In this document: in pieces, positions 12,125-23,242 of the stretch
Numbering within the stretch: position 1 is the first letter of the stretch
Layout: every line of letters starts with the position of its first letter
NCBI GenBank assembly: GCA_963931925.1
Contig: OZ007569.1
Location: 44,486,521-44,550,520 of the forward strand
From: Onchidella celtica
Taxonomy: Eukaryota > Mollusca > Gastropoda > Systellommatophora > Onchidiidae
Length of the DNA: 64,000 nt
Direction of reading: 5' to 3'
Notes under the pieces: model-generated
The model's input: the letters and a program-made list of their open reading frames with translations, nothing else
Told to the model about the DNA's origin: nothing
Databases searched by the model: none
Made by a program: the position numbers and the translations under genes

Positions 12125-13385
12125 TGTTTTTCTTCTTTTTTATTTGATATTATTGATTTTAATTCTTTGATTTATTGATACAAACTGAATTTACATTTGG
12201 TCCATATAAATTCTGTTCACTGCTTGATTAACTGATGTGCTTGTTTAAAAATTATAGACAGTCTGCATAGGACTAGTTGAGTTCTCGTTTTTCACATCCG
12301 TGGGAGAATATTGCTTTTCTTTACTGTTATCGTACAGAAAGTACAAAATACGTTCAGCCTCAGCAGGAGAAACAAAAATTACATCCAATGTGAAGAGAAA
12401 TATGGTATGGTTAGAGCATGAAACTTAAATCAGTAGGAAGGCAAGAGGATACGGCTCATATTCCCTGCATGTCAACTAAGTTCTTACGTTTTGTAATAAC
12501 ATGGTAACTTTCCCACAACAGTGAGTCCACAAAATGTATTTCATGTACTAGTTTGTACCTCAGAAAACCACTCCTAATCATGAGATTAGGACGGCCAGGT
12601 CATGATATAGTAAAGTTTGTTACTTAACATGTCAAAACCTTCCTGTGACATTATACCATCTTCAGTACCAAGCCCACAGCATTTTGGGAACAGATTTCCT
12701 GACACCTTTACCTTTCCGTCTCATTAACCAGGGAAAAAATTCGAAAGGAGTGTAAAAAAAAAGTTGTAAAGGCGGATCTATAAAACCAGTCCACTGAAAA
12801 AAACATAATAAAGATTTGAATTACTGACTGTGCTCATATCAGGCAATGTCCATATAAGTAGAATTTCGCATTATCTGCAACAGCTGTGCATCCGCACCAG
12901 ACAGAGATATTGACTTAGATAAAGAAACTATGCAGCCTCATGGGAAAGATCACTCAGTGTAGCATAGCAAAGCCATGTACATTTCTGTTTGCGCACATAA
13001 CGGCTGGTGTATCTATAAACCGTTAACATTCGGCATAGACAGCGTTTAATTTTTTTGTTACCTAACCAAGGGTAATTCTGTTACATATATTTTACAGAAA
13101 ATTAAACTCTCTATAACGTGACTGCTACTGTGTTGTTCCTAAAATACGGTCACTTATCATGCAACATCATCTCTATTTCTATCACCATTTTAAAAGAATT
13201 TTACTGCACTGGACGAATGGAAATTTAGGGGAAATTCACTTTATCCACAAGAACCAAAATCTTGAATGTGATCTCACAGAATGATCTTCACAAAGAGAAC
13301 ACAAAATGATTGAACGGGTGTGTTTTTCAAAAGGGGAGAAAATATGCGAATGGGATCCTGATAAGACACAGGTTGTGTGTGTACT
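12125..13385. repeat. About 1.26-kb repeat, tandem copy B
   Basis: This is the direct neighbour of copy A, collinear over nearly the full length with scattered substitutions and short indels. Divergence is visibly high enough that the duplication is not recent. Confidence 0.85.
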
Positions 13386-14140
13386 AAGATGACACTATAC
13401 TCACCAGGACTATGGTCATCAGAATAATATTCAAATTTACTCATCGAATTCAATACTTCTTTCGGTTTCTAGATTGCCCATTAATATTGTGGTTTAAGAT
13501 TAGCAGTATGCAATGCCATTGCTTATTTCTGATGGTAATAATTATAAGCACATTGTCTTGTCATCTTGACTTCCCCCTCATTATGTGGAGAGAATAGATC
13601 TAAAAAGGTCTGCATTAATCCTGACAATAATTATGTTACGCCTCGCCCTTCAACATTAAGGGACGATAAACCCACATATAGATATTTTTCATACTGCGCA
13701 ATGAAGGGGCCAGGAAGAAACTTTTTTTTTTTTTTGATGAGTGAATTTTGGATGTTGTCTTATTGCTGCTGGTTACGAAGAGGCCACATAACAGTGCAAG
13801 GTTCGGGGTCCCAAAAATGTAGGTCAGCCTCTGCGTAGAGAGTTAAGGAAAGAACAGCACATTTCTTGTCCATTCCCGCTGAGCATTGTATTCATTTTTG
13901 GTACATCATGGGTCAACGGCAAGTATCGGAATATTTTTATATTTTTTCTGGGTCGTAGAAAACACGTGGGGCTGCCAATTTTTTTTTTTTAACAATCATC
14001 TTCACTCTAAAAGCAAATTGTATTGAAAATTTCAAGTGAATCGGTACAAATATGAAATCCTTAGGTGTAACACAGTTCATATTTGTCTGTTTATAACAAT
14101 AGATTTATTTCTTTATTTATTCTTATTTTCGTCGTTGTTT
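13386..14140. other. Intergenic with one dispersed repeat
   Basis: 13716-13840 is a dispersed repeat also seen at about 35500-35625. Shared words are GAGTGAATTTTG, ATGTTG and GTCCCAAAAATGTA. The rest has no supported feature. Confidence 0.5.
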
Positions 14141-14149
14141 CTGGAGATG

Positions 14150-15140
14150 GAACGAAACCAGGTCCAACATAATTAATTTTATTGTTTCTATGATCAAGCC
14201 AAAGCTTGAATGCGCTCACAAATTTTTATTCAATTTAAGATTATGATAAACTAAACACTAGGTCTTTAAACTCGGATTTCAGCACAACCTTATTTTGACT
14301 ACTTTTTATTACACTTCAGATATACACTTTTATATACAGTCAAGAAGTTTGTGTTACTGATAGTAAAGTCAACAGTCAAGACAAAAGAATATTAAATGTC
14401 CATTATTAATTCGTATCCTCTAATTTGCAGAAACTTTGTTGAAATCTTCTATAAATTTACTTCCTCCCCGATATAATTAAAATATGCGCTGTTCGTTAAT
14501 TATACTGGAATAATATAATAATTCATTTTATTTAATGAAAGCTAGATTTTAAGCGTCCTGTGTCTGGACTAAGAATGATAATGATAAGAAAAAGATTTAA
14601 TAGTTCTTCTTTCCTTATTGGCGGCACATTAAGTTTTTCATAGGCTACAATGTCCCATGAAATAGTGAACAATTCGGATACTTTAGGTTACAGAAACGTT
14701 CAACTGTTTTGTTTTTTTTCATTGATGTAAAGAAAGATATACGCTTTTCGTTGCCCTAGAATTATGATACATTTTTGTGTTTAATGAAACGTAAATTTTA
14801 AGTATCTACAATCAGGAGAATGAACGCTACAACAAGAACAATAATTTTTACTTTCTTACTGGCGACACATTAGATATGTCATAGTTATGTCCCCTAACCA
14901 ACCACCACATTTTTAGTTATTGAGCTCCACCATTGTGTCTCCGTACAGTTTTCAGTTCGCGCTGAACATAAAAGTAAATGGTGTCAACATAACTCACAAT
15001 GAACTGGTTTTACATGGATAGTATCTCCCATGATCACTCCACCCCCACCTCAGCCCCCCCCCCCCCGGGCCCACAAACACACCCTGGTGGACAGGGATTT
15101 TGCTGAAAATGTTGTCAGGTTTTTTCATATTCGTTAAGGC
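14150..15140. repeat. Duplicated receptor-block flank
   Basis: The region is collinear with 2030-2600 plus 3120-3300 (separated there by an insertion) and with parts of 37340-38090. It contains a C homopolymer at about 15054-15066. No gene is supported. Confidence 0.5.
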
Positions 15141-15747
15141 CTGTTTACACTGGTGGGTTTAGACGTTTTAGCACAGGAAGTTAGGGGAATGCGTGTTGCC
15201 TTTACACCAATCTGAAGCTGGAATGAAATCCAACTCTTTCCTATTTGACTTCCGATTTCCCCTGGGAACACTGAAATGGAACCAGAAAAACTGAAATAGA
15301 ACCATTGCTATTTTTCTCATTCCAATGCCAGAGAGGTTTTGTGTCACATGATAACATTTCCGGTGTAAAATGGCCTGGGGCCGAATTGCCGATGAAACTT
15401 TCAATAAAAAATGTTTGAAAGCGAGAGCTGTCTATGGGATAGCCTACTAATTCGCCCACATACCGTAACAAGCAGGCCGGAACAAAAACCCTTTAAATTT
15501 AGGCGAGTGATGAAAGCCTTGAAATGTCAGATTAGGTTGAATTTACACCTTAAAGAGCTGAACCGAACGACTCATTCACTCTACTTGTGGGCTGCCAGCA
15601 ATGGCCACACTAGAGGCCACCTCAGTCACATGAACACAAAACAAAAGATAAGCGTCTATTCTCATTCCGAAAACGAACAATTTAAAAAAAATAATGTTTC
15701 GAGATTGAAATCAGAAAGCAAAAAATCTGAAAACCAGAGTTCTCCCC

Positions 15748-16794
15748 CTACTGCCTCAATACCTTTTCTCTATACCTCCAGCGTAAACATGCCTGTATGG
15801 ATTTTGATGCACTGGACACACTCTTGTCTAATATGTCACTTGCGGTGTCAAGACCGTCCCTGGGGTAATAATAAAATCTCCCTGTTCCACCGCTATTGGT
15901 AATATCACATTTCTTTTCATCCAACCAAATCCTGTCGGGACATTCCATGGTAACTGACGGGACGTTCAGACAATACTTTTTAAGAAAGAAGATGCCACTA
16001 AATAAATAACCAACCATTTATTTCAAAATGGACTGATCAGTCCTCCAGCAAAATGGTACAGAAATAAATGTGCTTTAAATAATAAAAATTAAGATACGTC
16101 CATTCAATTGCCTCCACTTTACTTGGTAACTGATGGGATAGAAAAAATACCATGTTTTTTACATAGCAAATTGAAACTGCAAAATTTGTGAAACCAAACC
16201 AACAAATTAGTGCTAGTGAACAATGTTTTCTGCACTCAAAAAATGCATTTATGAGCATACAGAAAAAGCATAAATTAAATAATCAAGTTTTACTTTTAAG
16301 CGCAGTGGGGCAATTAGTTTGAGTAACTGATAGGACATAATCTTGGTAACTGACGGAAGTTTGCTCTTTTCCAGGATGGTCACTAGGCCACATGACCAAA
16401 GAAGATAATGCTAACCAAAAATATTAATTTAATTACGATCCTTTACAACACAACCACAACTTTTTTCGCAGGCATGGTTTGAAAATGGCTCTCAGTTAAC
16501 ATATTACATGGAATGTCCCCGTCAGCACTTAAAGTTTCCGGGTTAAAGCGCAGAACAACATGCAATTCATTGTCGAACGTGCTCGATATGCATGCACAAG
16601 GCCCCTGTTGTCTGGTTCACAGTCTGTCTACATATCAGTGTCTTTGTGTGTCCTTGGAGGATGAAACTGCTAACGGTATACATTTCGGCTACGCCGCAGG
16701 TGAAATTCTTGCTTTTCCCTCCTTTTATTCTTCACCGGTCCGAAGTCAGTTGAATAACATGCTTTGTTTTCTCCCAAGCAAATGCACAGCTTAA
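15748..16794 (-). pseudogene. Decayed coding-like segment of unknown family, copy 1 of 3
   Basis: On the minus strand a frame of about 90 codons (16017-15748) contains DRIWLDEKKCDI and DKSVSSASKS. Further upstream near 16500-16570 lies an ELHVVLRFNPET-like stretch, and near 16740-16800 a NKACYSTDFG-like stretch. The same ordered short peptides recur on the minus strand at about 29690-30250 and 38110-38640, in each case within a receptor block. Conservation at the peptide level among copies suggests a former gene with several exons. Copies 2 and 3 contain stops or frameshifts. Between the pieces of copy 1 lie four short repeats with the word GTAACTGA, near 15949, 16125, 16324 and 16346. I do not recognise the family and assign no function. 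Confidence 0.35.
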
Positions 16795-17305
16795 TTTGCT
16801 CTTCGTCTGAATACGTTTTAGTTATCACACGTCTTTACTGCCTGAGTCATTTATGATTCTCAAAAGTGCTATAACTGTATTATTTCCTCCATATCCGCTT
16901 TCTCGCCGTGTATCTATCAGAAAAGACTATAGTGCTTTTACAAATTATATGTCTCGCCTGGAAGTAGCATTTCATTACAATGAAGCTACTTAGAGACAAG
17001 GCTTTGAGCACCCACGTTGAAACTGCTAGCGACTGGAGTGGACATGTAAATCCTACTAAAGTGAACAACTGACGGGGGCGTGGACTGTGGATGTTTGTAT
17101 TCCTAAGGCCTGTGTCCACTATTACGATATCAGAATTCTGATTTCCCCTCAAAACTTTGCAGAAAGTCCGTTGCGTTTACACAATTACAAAATCAGAACG
17201 AAACTGCGTGCTTTCTGCTTTATGTTCTGATTTCCCCTCCGAATTCGAAAATAGAACTGTTTCTATTTTCTGTTCTGATTTCGGAATCCTTGACCCAGCT
17301 TTAAA

Positions 17306-20300
17306 ATGGCGCTGAGGCTAACAGTGACGGAGAACTTCATCTATTTGTTCGAATATGAATACCAGTCTTATGGGACACAAAATCCTCTAATTATCAGAAT
17401 AAAGATGCCAGGAATGCGGCCCTGGAACGTATTGCAAGAGCTCTTGGGCTAGAAGAAAACGGTAAGTTCATACATCAATCATGAATTAGGCAGCACCTAT
17501 CTGTGTCAGTTTTCGGACTGTCTTAGTTTTCGGGAGTGACTTTGGTTGTGTTAGAATTGTCATTACAGTATTGTATTTGTGGGTATGACTGATTGCCTAA
17601 GTATGAATTATGCATTGTTCTTCAGTGAAGAGTGTAATTAAGTGCTTTTTTAAATGGTTTTGACCCCGTATCATGACTAGTAGTAGTAGTAGTACTAGTA
17701 GAGACGAGCACTAGATCTAGATCTAGTTACTGGATAGATCTACTATCATCTAGCAGGAATACACGAGTGTTGGACAATCATTCTCGTAACTACCTACTTC
17801 GTGTGACTTGTGCTGTGCTACGATCCCACTGCTTTGCTGATACAGTATAGCTCCATCCAGTAAACAAAAGCATGAACAACTATTGGGGCTCTTTCAGCAG
17901 ATCACCAGATGGACAGATTGACCATCCACCGCCCCAGGAGAAGGAGTTCATGTATTTATAAACGTCTATCCCATCCAAGGCTGGGTTATTCCATCAAGTA
18001 ATGCTTTTCTTAAAAGTGTAGGAATGAAGATGCAACTGCTTTAAGTTTTTAAACTTTTCAATAAATAACTCGGCACATAAACCTCATTATATTCTTGTGT
18101 ATTATCGTTACAGGAGATGCTGTCAAGTCAATAAAAGAGCGAATAAAGCAACTTCGCAGTACATTTACAAAAGAGCTGAGGGCTGTTCGTGACAGCAAAA
18201 GAAGTGGAGCCGGAACTGCCGATGTTCATGTGCCGAAGTGGAGGTGGTTCAGCAAACTGCATTTTCTTGAGCCACATGTGTCAATCAGGAGCGGTCTAAA
18301 TAATTTAAATGTATTGTAAGTAGCATTGATCCAGAATGTTTTTTGCTCCACCTGAATGGTGCGTGCTTTCGATGTCGTCAGCGCTAATGTGATGTTCAGC
18401 AAATCCATTGTTTATTTGTGATACCAAATCTTTATTAACGTGGTTCTAGCTAGAACAATACCAATTTGTGTGATGAATTTACTAAGATTAAACTTAAACG
18501 ACACTTCTCTGTCGTATGTATTTCATTTTTCACTGAGAGATTTTAGTTCATATTTAACTGAAACAAAGGAGTGAAATAAATTCTAATTTGTTTATTGGAG
18601 CTATCATATAGTTGAACATGAAACCCCCAAATGTGTGGCTTTTGAAAAAAAAAATCAATGAGGTATCTTTAGTTTTCTCTTTTAATTTTTTTCTTTGGGC
18701 CTTTGTTTTCAAAACGTGTAATGAAAGTTGCTAATTCTGACAGACTATTTTTATTTTGGTTATTGTGGTTAAGTTAGTACGTCATGTATGTTATCAAATT
18801 TAACGAGTTTGGGAACTGGATATAAACTATGTTATCTAGATCTAGTCCCATGGTCTGGATGTGTGTCATTATTGTCATGTATTGGTATTTAATGTATTGT
18901 AATTTAACGCTGTGATTTTGGTAAACAGTAATCTGGACCCTTGATATAAAATAATTTTTGGAGATTCACAAACAACAACCAACTTTGTACAAATTAGTAT
19001 AGTTTTTAATACATTATACAGAACTTAATACAGGACATAGAGTGGCAAAAGATTAAAATAGAAAAATAGAAATAACTCACTGTCTTGGCACAATTTGTTA
19101 AGAATATGAAGTTCACCATTTTATTACTTGAAAAAAAACAATTTAAAGCAAAAAAAAAAACAAACACTTGACTTTTTGGCATGCTTACATTTGCACACAC
19201 AAGGCAATTTAGCAGTCCCGAAAAGATATACTAGACATGTAAATGTGGGCAGAAGAAAATTTATTTATTCTTTGAGGGAAGGTTAAACTGTCATTGCACA
19301 CTGCCAACACTGTTGATATAATTGGAAAAAATCTCTCTCACACCTCTTGCATCAGCCCCACTCCTGTTTCTACGTTGACTTTGTATGCATCTTAAATTAT
19401 TATCATTAAGCTTATGGTCTATTCCTGTTGAATAAGCCATATCCATTTCCTTCATCAGATAATTATGAAGGGCAAGGGCTGCCAATGTTACATTTGTTGC
19501 CTTTTCAGGGCCCAGTAAAATGGTCGTTTGAAAGACTGCAAACCGCTGCACCATGATGCCAAATGCATTTTCTGCGCAGCAGTGCGCTCTTGATAGCCTG
19601 TAGTCAAAGATGCGTCTCCTTTCTCTTTCCTGTTGTGGTACATCATACCTCACGGGAAAAGGTTTCAGCAAATAGGGTTTAAGTGGGAATGCATCATCAC
19701 CCACAATTACAAACGGTGACGGACAGTCAGTCCCTGGGAGGGGCTTGGCAGGAGGAACATGTAGGGTCCCAGTTTCCAGTCGTTTGAAGAGTGGTGAGTC
19801 CCTGAAGACGCCAGCATCCCCCGATCTGCCATTGGCCCCCACATCCACATAAATAAATTTATAACTGCTGTCAACCAGTGCCAACAGAATAATACTATGA
19901 AAATGTTTGTAATTATAGAAGACAGAACCTTGTCCTGTTGGTGCCTTCAGAGCAATATGTTTCCCTTCAATGGCCCCTAAACAGTTGGGAAAGTTCCACC
20001 TCCTCTCAAAGCCTTCAGCAATTCTCTGCCAGTCTTCTTCTGTCCGCGGAGTCTGTGGATAAAGAATATACACTGTATAGTGTAATAAATTGTATTTTTA
20101 TTGTTGTGGGTGTTTTTTTTTTTTTTTTTCAAAGCTAACCATATTAGATCTACAATGTATTATTTCATTCAAGCCAAACATTAAGAATGGATGACTTTCT
20201 ATTTCCAGCCCCCTGCACAAAATCCCACCACGTCAAGCTATCCAAGACACACAATCGACACTACAAGACAGTCTGTCTTTGAATTTGGGAGAGAGTGAAT

Positions 20301-20649
20301 CCTCACCTGTGGAGTCATCCCCACTCCTTTTTGAAGGGGACATAGTGTCTACGATAACCATCACCAATGAGGAGGGGCGTATTTTAAATATGGAGACGAA
20401 CTGGTGAGGGAGCAGCTACTCCAGGCAAGACAAGAAAAAGGCAGCGGGAGCCTTCTCCCGACTGAAATTTTAAAAGATATTTACCAGAAAAGGCAGCAGA
20501 GGGCACAGAATAAGTCCTCCAGACATTATCATTTTGCAATGGACATGTGTGTCCAACTTGATGCCATGGACCAACGAAAGGCCATGGCATTAAGAAGAGA
20601 AATTACAAAGCTTCTGCTAGACTACACAGCTGATGATGCTGAGCAATAA
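17306..20649 (+). pseudogene. Harbinger-encoded MADF/BESS-like DNA-binding protein gene, decayed
   Basis: Three exons can be read. Exon 1 is 17306-17461, starting at ATG after TTTAAA and ending at the donor G|GTAAGT. Exon 2 is 18114-18315, acceptor TTACAG and donor GTAAGT. Exon 3 is about 20209-20649, acceptor TTTCCAG, stop TAA. Exon 1 end plus exon 2 give an acidic and basic helical region ending in VPKWRWFSKLHFLEPH, typical of a MADF (Myb/SANT-like) domain. The last 40 residues (HFAMDMCVQLDAMDQRKAMA onward) resemble a BESS protein-interaction motif. Known PIF-like elements encode such a partner of the transposase. In exon 1 the first part (FIYLFEYEYQ) and the later part (YQNKDARNAALERIARALGL) are in different frames. 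Exon 3 needs at least one more frame change. The gene is therefore non-functional. Confidence 0.75.
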
Positions 20650-21783
20650 AATTAAAAATTGAACATTGACAAGATTGCTATTTGAGTCATTTTGTTTCCT
20701 GGCTACATTTGTTTGTTGTTGTTTCTTTTTTTGCAATTTTCTCTGCCAGTCTCCTTTCCTTTCTTTTTCTTACCTTTCTCAATTTTGATGTTGATGGTCT
20801 GTGAGTGTGAGTATCATGTGACAAGACACACTGTTATTGTTAGTAGTATTATTTGGCATACATGTTATCTCTTAGGAATATTATGGTAAATGGTAGCTTA
20901 CAATAAAGTGAAACTGATGTCATTTTCCCTCTACCATTGCATTTTATACAATATATAAAAAAAAATAACATTCAATAAACTAAAAACATTATTATAGCAA
21001 GGCTTATTGACAAACATAATTATTTCAAGTAGAAGTGCTAAAAAGTATTACTTGATACTACTGAGAGTGTATTTTCTGATAATTTTATTTCTAAAAAGTA
21101 AAAGATATGCCCTTCACATCAGAACCACATACCGGAAGATACTTCTCTTTTAGGACATCAAAGATTGCAATACATATTTCATGCACTATCCTGGAAATGG
21201 TACATGGAGGAATCCTGTATAAATATTGCAGATTGCAAAACTTGCTGCCTGCAGAAAAACAACAACAGAAACATGCATGAAACTGAAGCAATAATCAGAT
21301 ATTTTGCAACAACAATTTATGATTATGACTATACTCTTAATGTCATATCATTATTTACACGAACAAATTAACAAACAGGGACTAAATCAAACTGCATTCG
21401 GCAGCCACATACATTGAGTGTTTACCTGAGGCCAAAAAACTCAGAGTCAGTGCCAATCGCTCTCCAGGGGGTATTGCTTCCTCATATGCGTATTCTGTCA
21501 CTTGATGAGAGGTGTTACAAGTTCCGAAAGCACTTCAAAATGGCACAGATCCATCCTCAGAAACGAGGTGTATGTGGGGGGGGGGGGGGGGGGGGGGTCT
21601 TCAGCAACCAATTCCTTTAAAAGATTGGTGTAAGCACCAGAGTTTTCACGATGCTGAATCCATGGACGAACCTATACACTGCGTCTTTTTTTTTTCTTCT
21701 TTTGCCGTGATTCGATATGTTTAAGGGCTAGCAGTCTCAAATAAATCGTCATCATCACTGTCAGAACTGTCAGCGGACGCCAT
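19291..21783 (-). pseudogene. HARBI1-type PIF/Harbinger transposase, three exons, disabled
   Basis: Exon 3 (20052-19291) encodes about 250 residues of the DDE nuclease domain. Motifs are GAIEGKHI, GDAGVFRDS, VGDDAFPLKPYLLKPFP and AENAFGIMVQRF. The position that is normally Asp in GxIDGxH is Glu here, while the second Asp and the final Glu remain. Exon 2 (21248-21133) encodes the helix-turn-helix-like LQYLYRIPPCTISRIVHEIC; its boundaries are CTGCAG| and CCG|GTATGT. Exon 1 (21783-21426) starts with an acidic MASADSSDSDDDD and ends at a TCAG|GTAAAC donor. Exon 1 carries at least two in-frame stops (a TAG where related proteins have Trp and a TGA after TPLIK), two apparent frameshifts and a C homopolymer at 21577-21597. 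The enzyme cannot be made intact. Confidence 0.9.
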
Positions 21784-21961
21784 TTTGGTTAGTAGGAAAT
21801 GCCACAGCTGTTAGTGTTATTCTGATCAGAATTCTGACATCATAATAGTGGACACACACCTCCGAAATCAGAACAGAAATCAGAAAGTTCAGATTCTGCA
21901 TCTGACTTTCTGATTTCTTCTCCCGCAGAATTCTGATATCGTAATAGTGGACACAGGCCTT

Positions 21962-22240
21962 AAATAAAGTAAATCCTGGTTTTGAATCAGTACCTGGGTG
22001 TATTTCAGCTGTTGACTTTTCATCATTGACAATCCACGATTTTCTCACTGTAAGCTGCATGTTAGGTCACATTCTTCCTGCTGCCAAGAAAACAATTAAA
22101 CAACGAGGTATCTATCAATTACATTAAAATCTGTGACCTTTATGCCTGCTTATTCTACATTCTGTTTAGTAGTTTCTTCACCTACAGATCTGTGCTCGGG
22201 GCATGTCTTTAATTCCTAGATCGACATTTCAACGCGTATC
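21962..22240. repeat. Duplicated flank, paralogous to about 39330-39420 and 40800-40920
   Basis: After the transposon end the sequence resumes with ATTTCAGCTGTTGACTTTTC, which matches ATTTCAGTTGTTGACTTTTC in the 39.3-kb copy. Further on, an ACAGATCT..TCGA(C/T)ATTTCAA segment matches DNA near 40850 and 32685. This ties the 16.5-22.3 kb region to the 38.3-40.9 kb region as diverged duplicates. Confidence 0.6.
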
Positions 22241-22404
22241 TAATTTTGTTGGTCTTTACCCCATGAATGAATATTTCGTATTTCCGCGAGACTAAAAGGT
22301 CTAACTTTTCTAGTGTCTGCTGCTTACACTAAATAGAACTATCGGAATAGACACTAAAAGGAACTATCGGAATAGACCTGGCCAACATGGCCTCTGTAGA
22401 TATT

Positions 22405-23050
22405 CCATTCATATAGACCGAGGGGGGGGGGGTGCACAGCGTGACTTGCATTCATAATGATTGGGTCAACAATAAGTATGCTATTAATAAAGGCATTTTG
22501 TAAAACAACAGTAAGTCGATAAAATTAATTCTACATAAAATGAAAACTTTGAAGAAGTACTTTAAATAAAGCAAGTCCTTCCACGCCGTTTTATCTGTGT
22601 TTGTAAAGAATAAGATTAGAAAGAATTTTTTTCCCAAAAACCGGTAATTTTTCAGAGAAAGTCAACTGAAAATCATTTCTGCTTTCTTAAATTGCAATTC
22701 AAACAAACATCGCTTTGAATGAGCCGTTATAGGGAGATGATGGAAATGATGCCAATTAAACAAAGGACTTGAAATGGTAAAACAACATCCCAGTACCCTG
22801 TTCTCATGTAAATGAACTATTATTGACGGCATACATAATGACAACATCACAGTGTCAGTCATTCTCTTTTTTTCAGATGCAACGCAGTTTGTTGTTAAGG
22901 TTCAAAGCTAACCTGTGTTGAATAATTGTTGCAGAACATTAAACATTTAAATTTACTTAATGTATGTCTTCAATGTTAGCAATTTCAGTGCAGATATGAA
23001 AGATCAAGCCAATCTGGCCAGAAATAATATTATTGGCAACAAAAAGCAAT
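22405..23050 (+). repeat. Arm of inverted duplication with 63300-64000
   Basis: The segment is collinear with the reverse complement of the last 700 bp of the window. Landmarks run from CCATTCATATAG..GGGGGG..GTGACTTGCATTCAT through TTAAATTGCAATTC, GAGCCGTTATA and CCCAGTACCCTGTTCTCAT to CCAATCTGGCCAGAAATAAT. It lies 190-840 bp upstream of the receptor at 23243. Confidence 0.9.
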
Positions 23051-23242
23051 GCAGTAAAAGAGAAGCAAACTACATATTAATGAGTTTTGTTGTTTTCCTC
23101 CAATGACATGTAATGGTTCCTGCATGATTGTATTTTCTAGAAGTTTGGATGTTTTCTGCATTCAAATTTCAGTTGTTCGAAATAGCGGGGAAAATATTAT
23201 ACTAGGACACAGAAAGAAGGAAAAGAAAGGGATTTGACAAAG
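22480..23242 (+). promoter_or_regulatory. Conserved receptor upstream block (promoter/5' UTR candidate)
   Basis: Begins with GCTATTAATAAAGGCATTTT, matching GCTATTAATAAAGTCATTTT upstream of the 41.9-kb receptor, with further partial matches up to the start codon. The start itself sits in TTTGACAAAGATGGAT, as in its paralogs. The regulatory role is inferred from conservation only. Confidence 0.4.

Larger units (their letters stand above)
17107..21959. mobile_element. PIF/Harbinger DNA transposon, degenerate autonomous-type copy
   Basis: The element is bounded by an inverted repeat of at least 34 bp. The left end starts GGCCTGTGTCCACTATTACG and continues to CAGAATTCTG, and the right end is its exact reverse complement. 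The flanking triplets are TAA on the left and TTA on the right. They are complementary rather than identical, so the target duplication is not resolved (the superfamily makes 3-bp TWA duplications). It carries the two genes expected of the superfamily: a HARBI1-type nuclease on the minus strand and a DNA-binding partner on the plus strand. Both contain disabling changes. A paralogous flank at about 39300-39400 lacks the element. Confidence 0.93.

Noticed and set aside
15137-15565. Possible further Harbinger MITE (TTAAGGCCTGTTTACACT at left)
   Set aside because: The best right-hand match (TTTACACCTTAA) pairs over too few bases to call termini.
23234-23242. Upstream TTG start adding three residues to the 23-kb receptor
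   Set aside because: TTG is not a normal eukaryotic start, and the ATG at 23243 aligns with every paralog.
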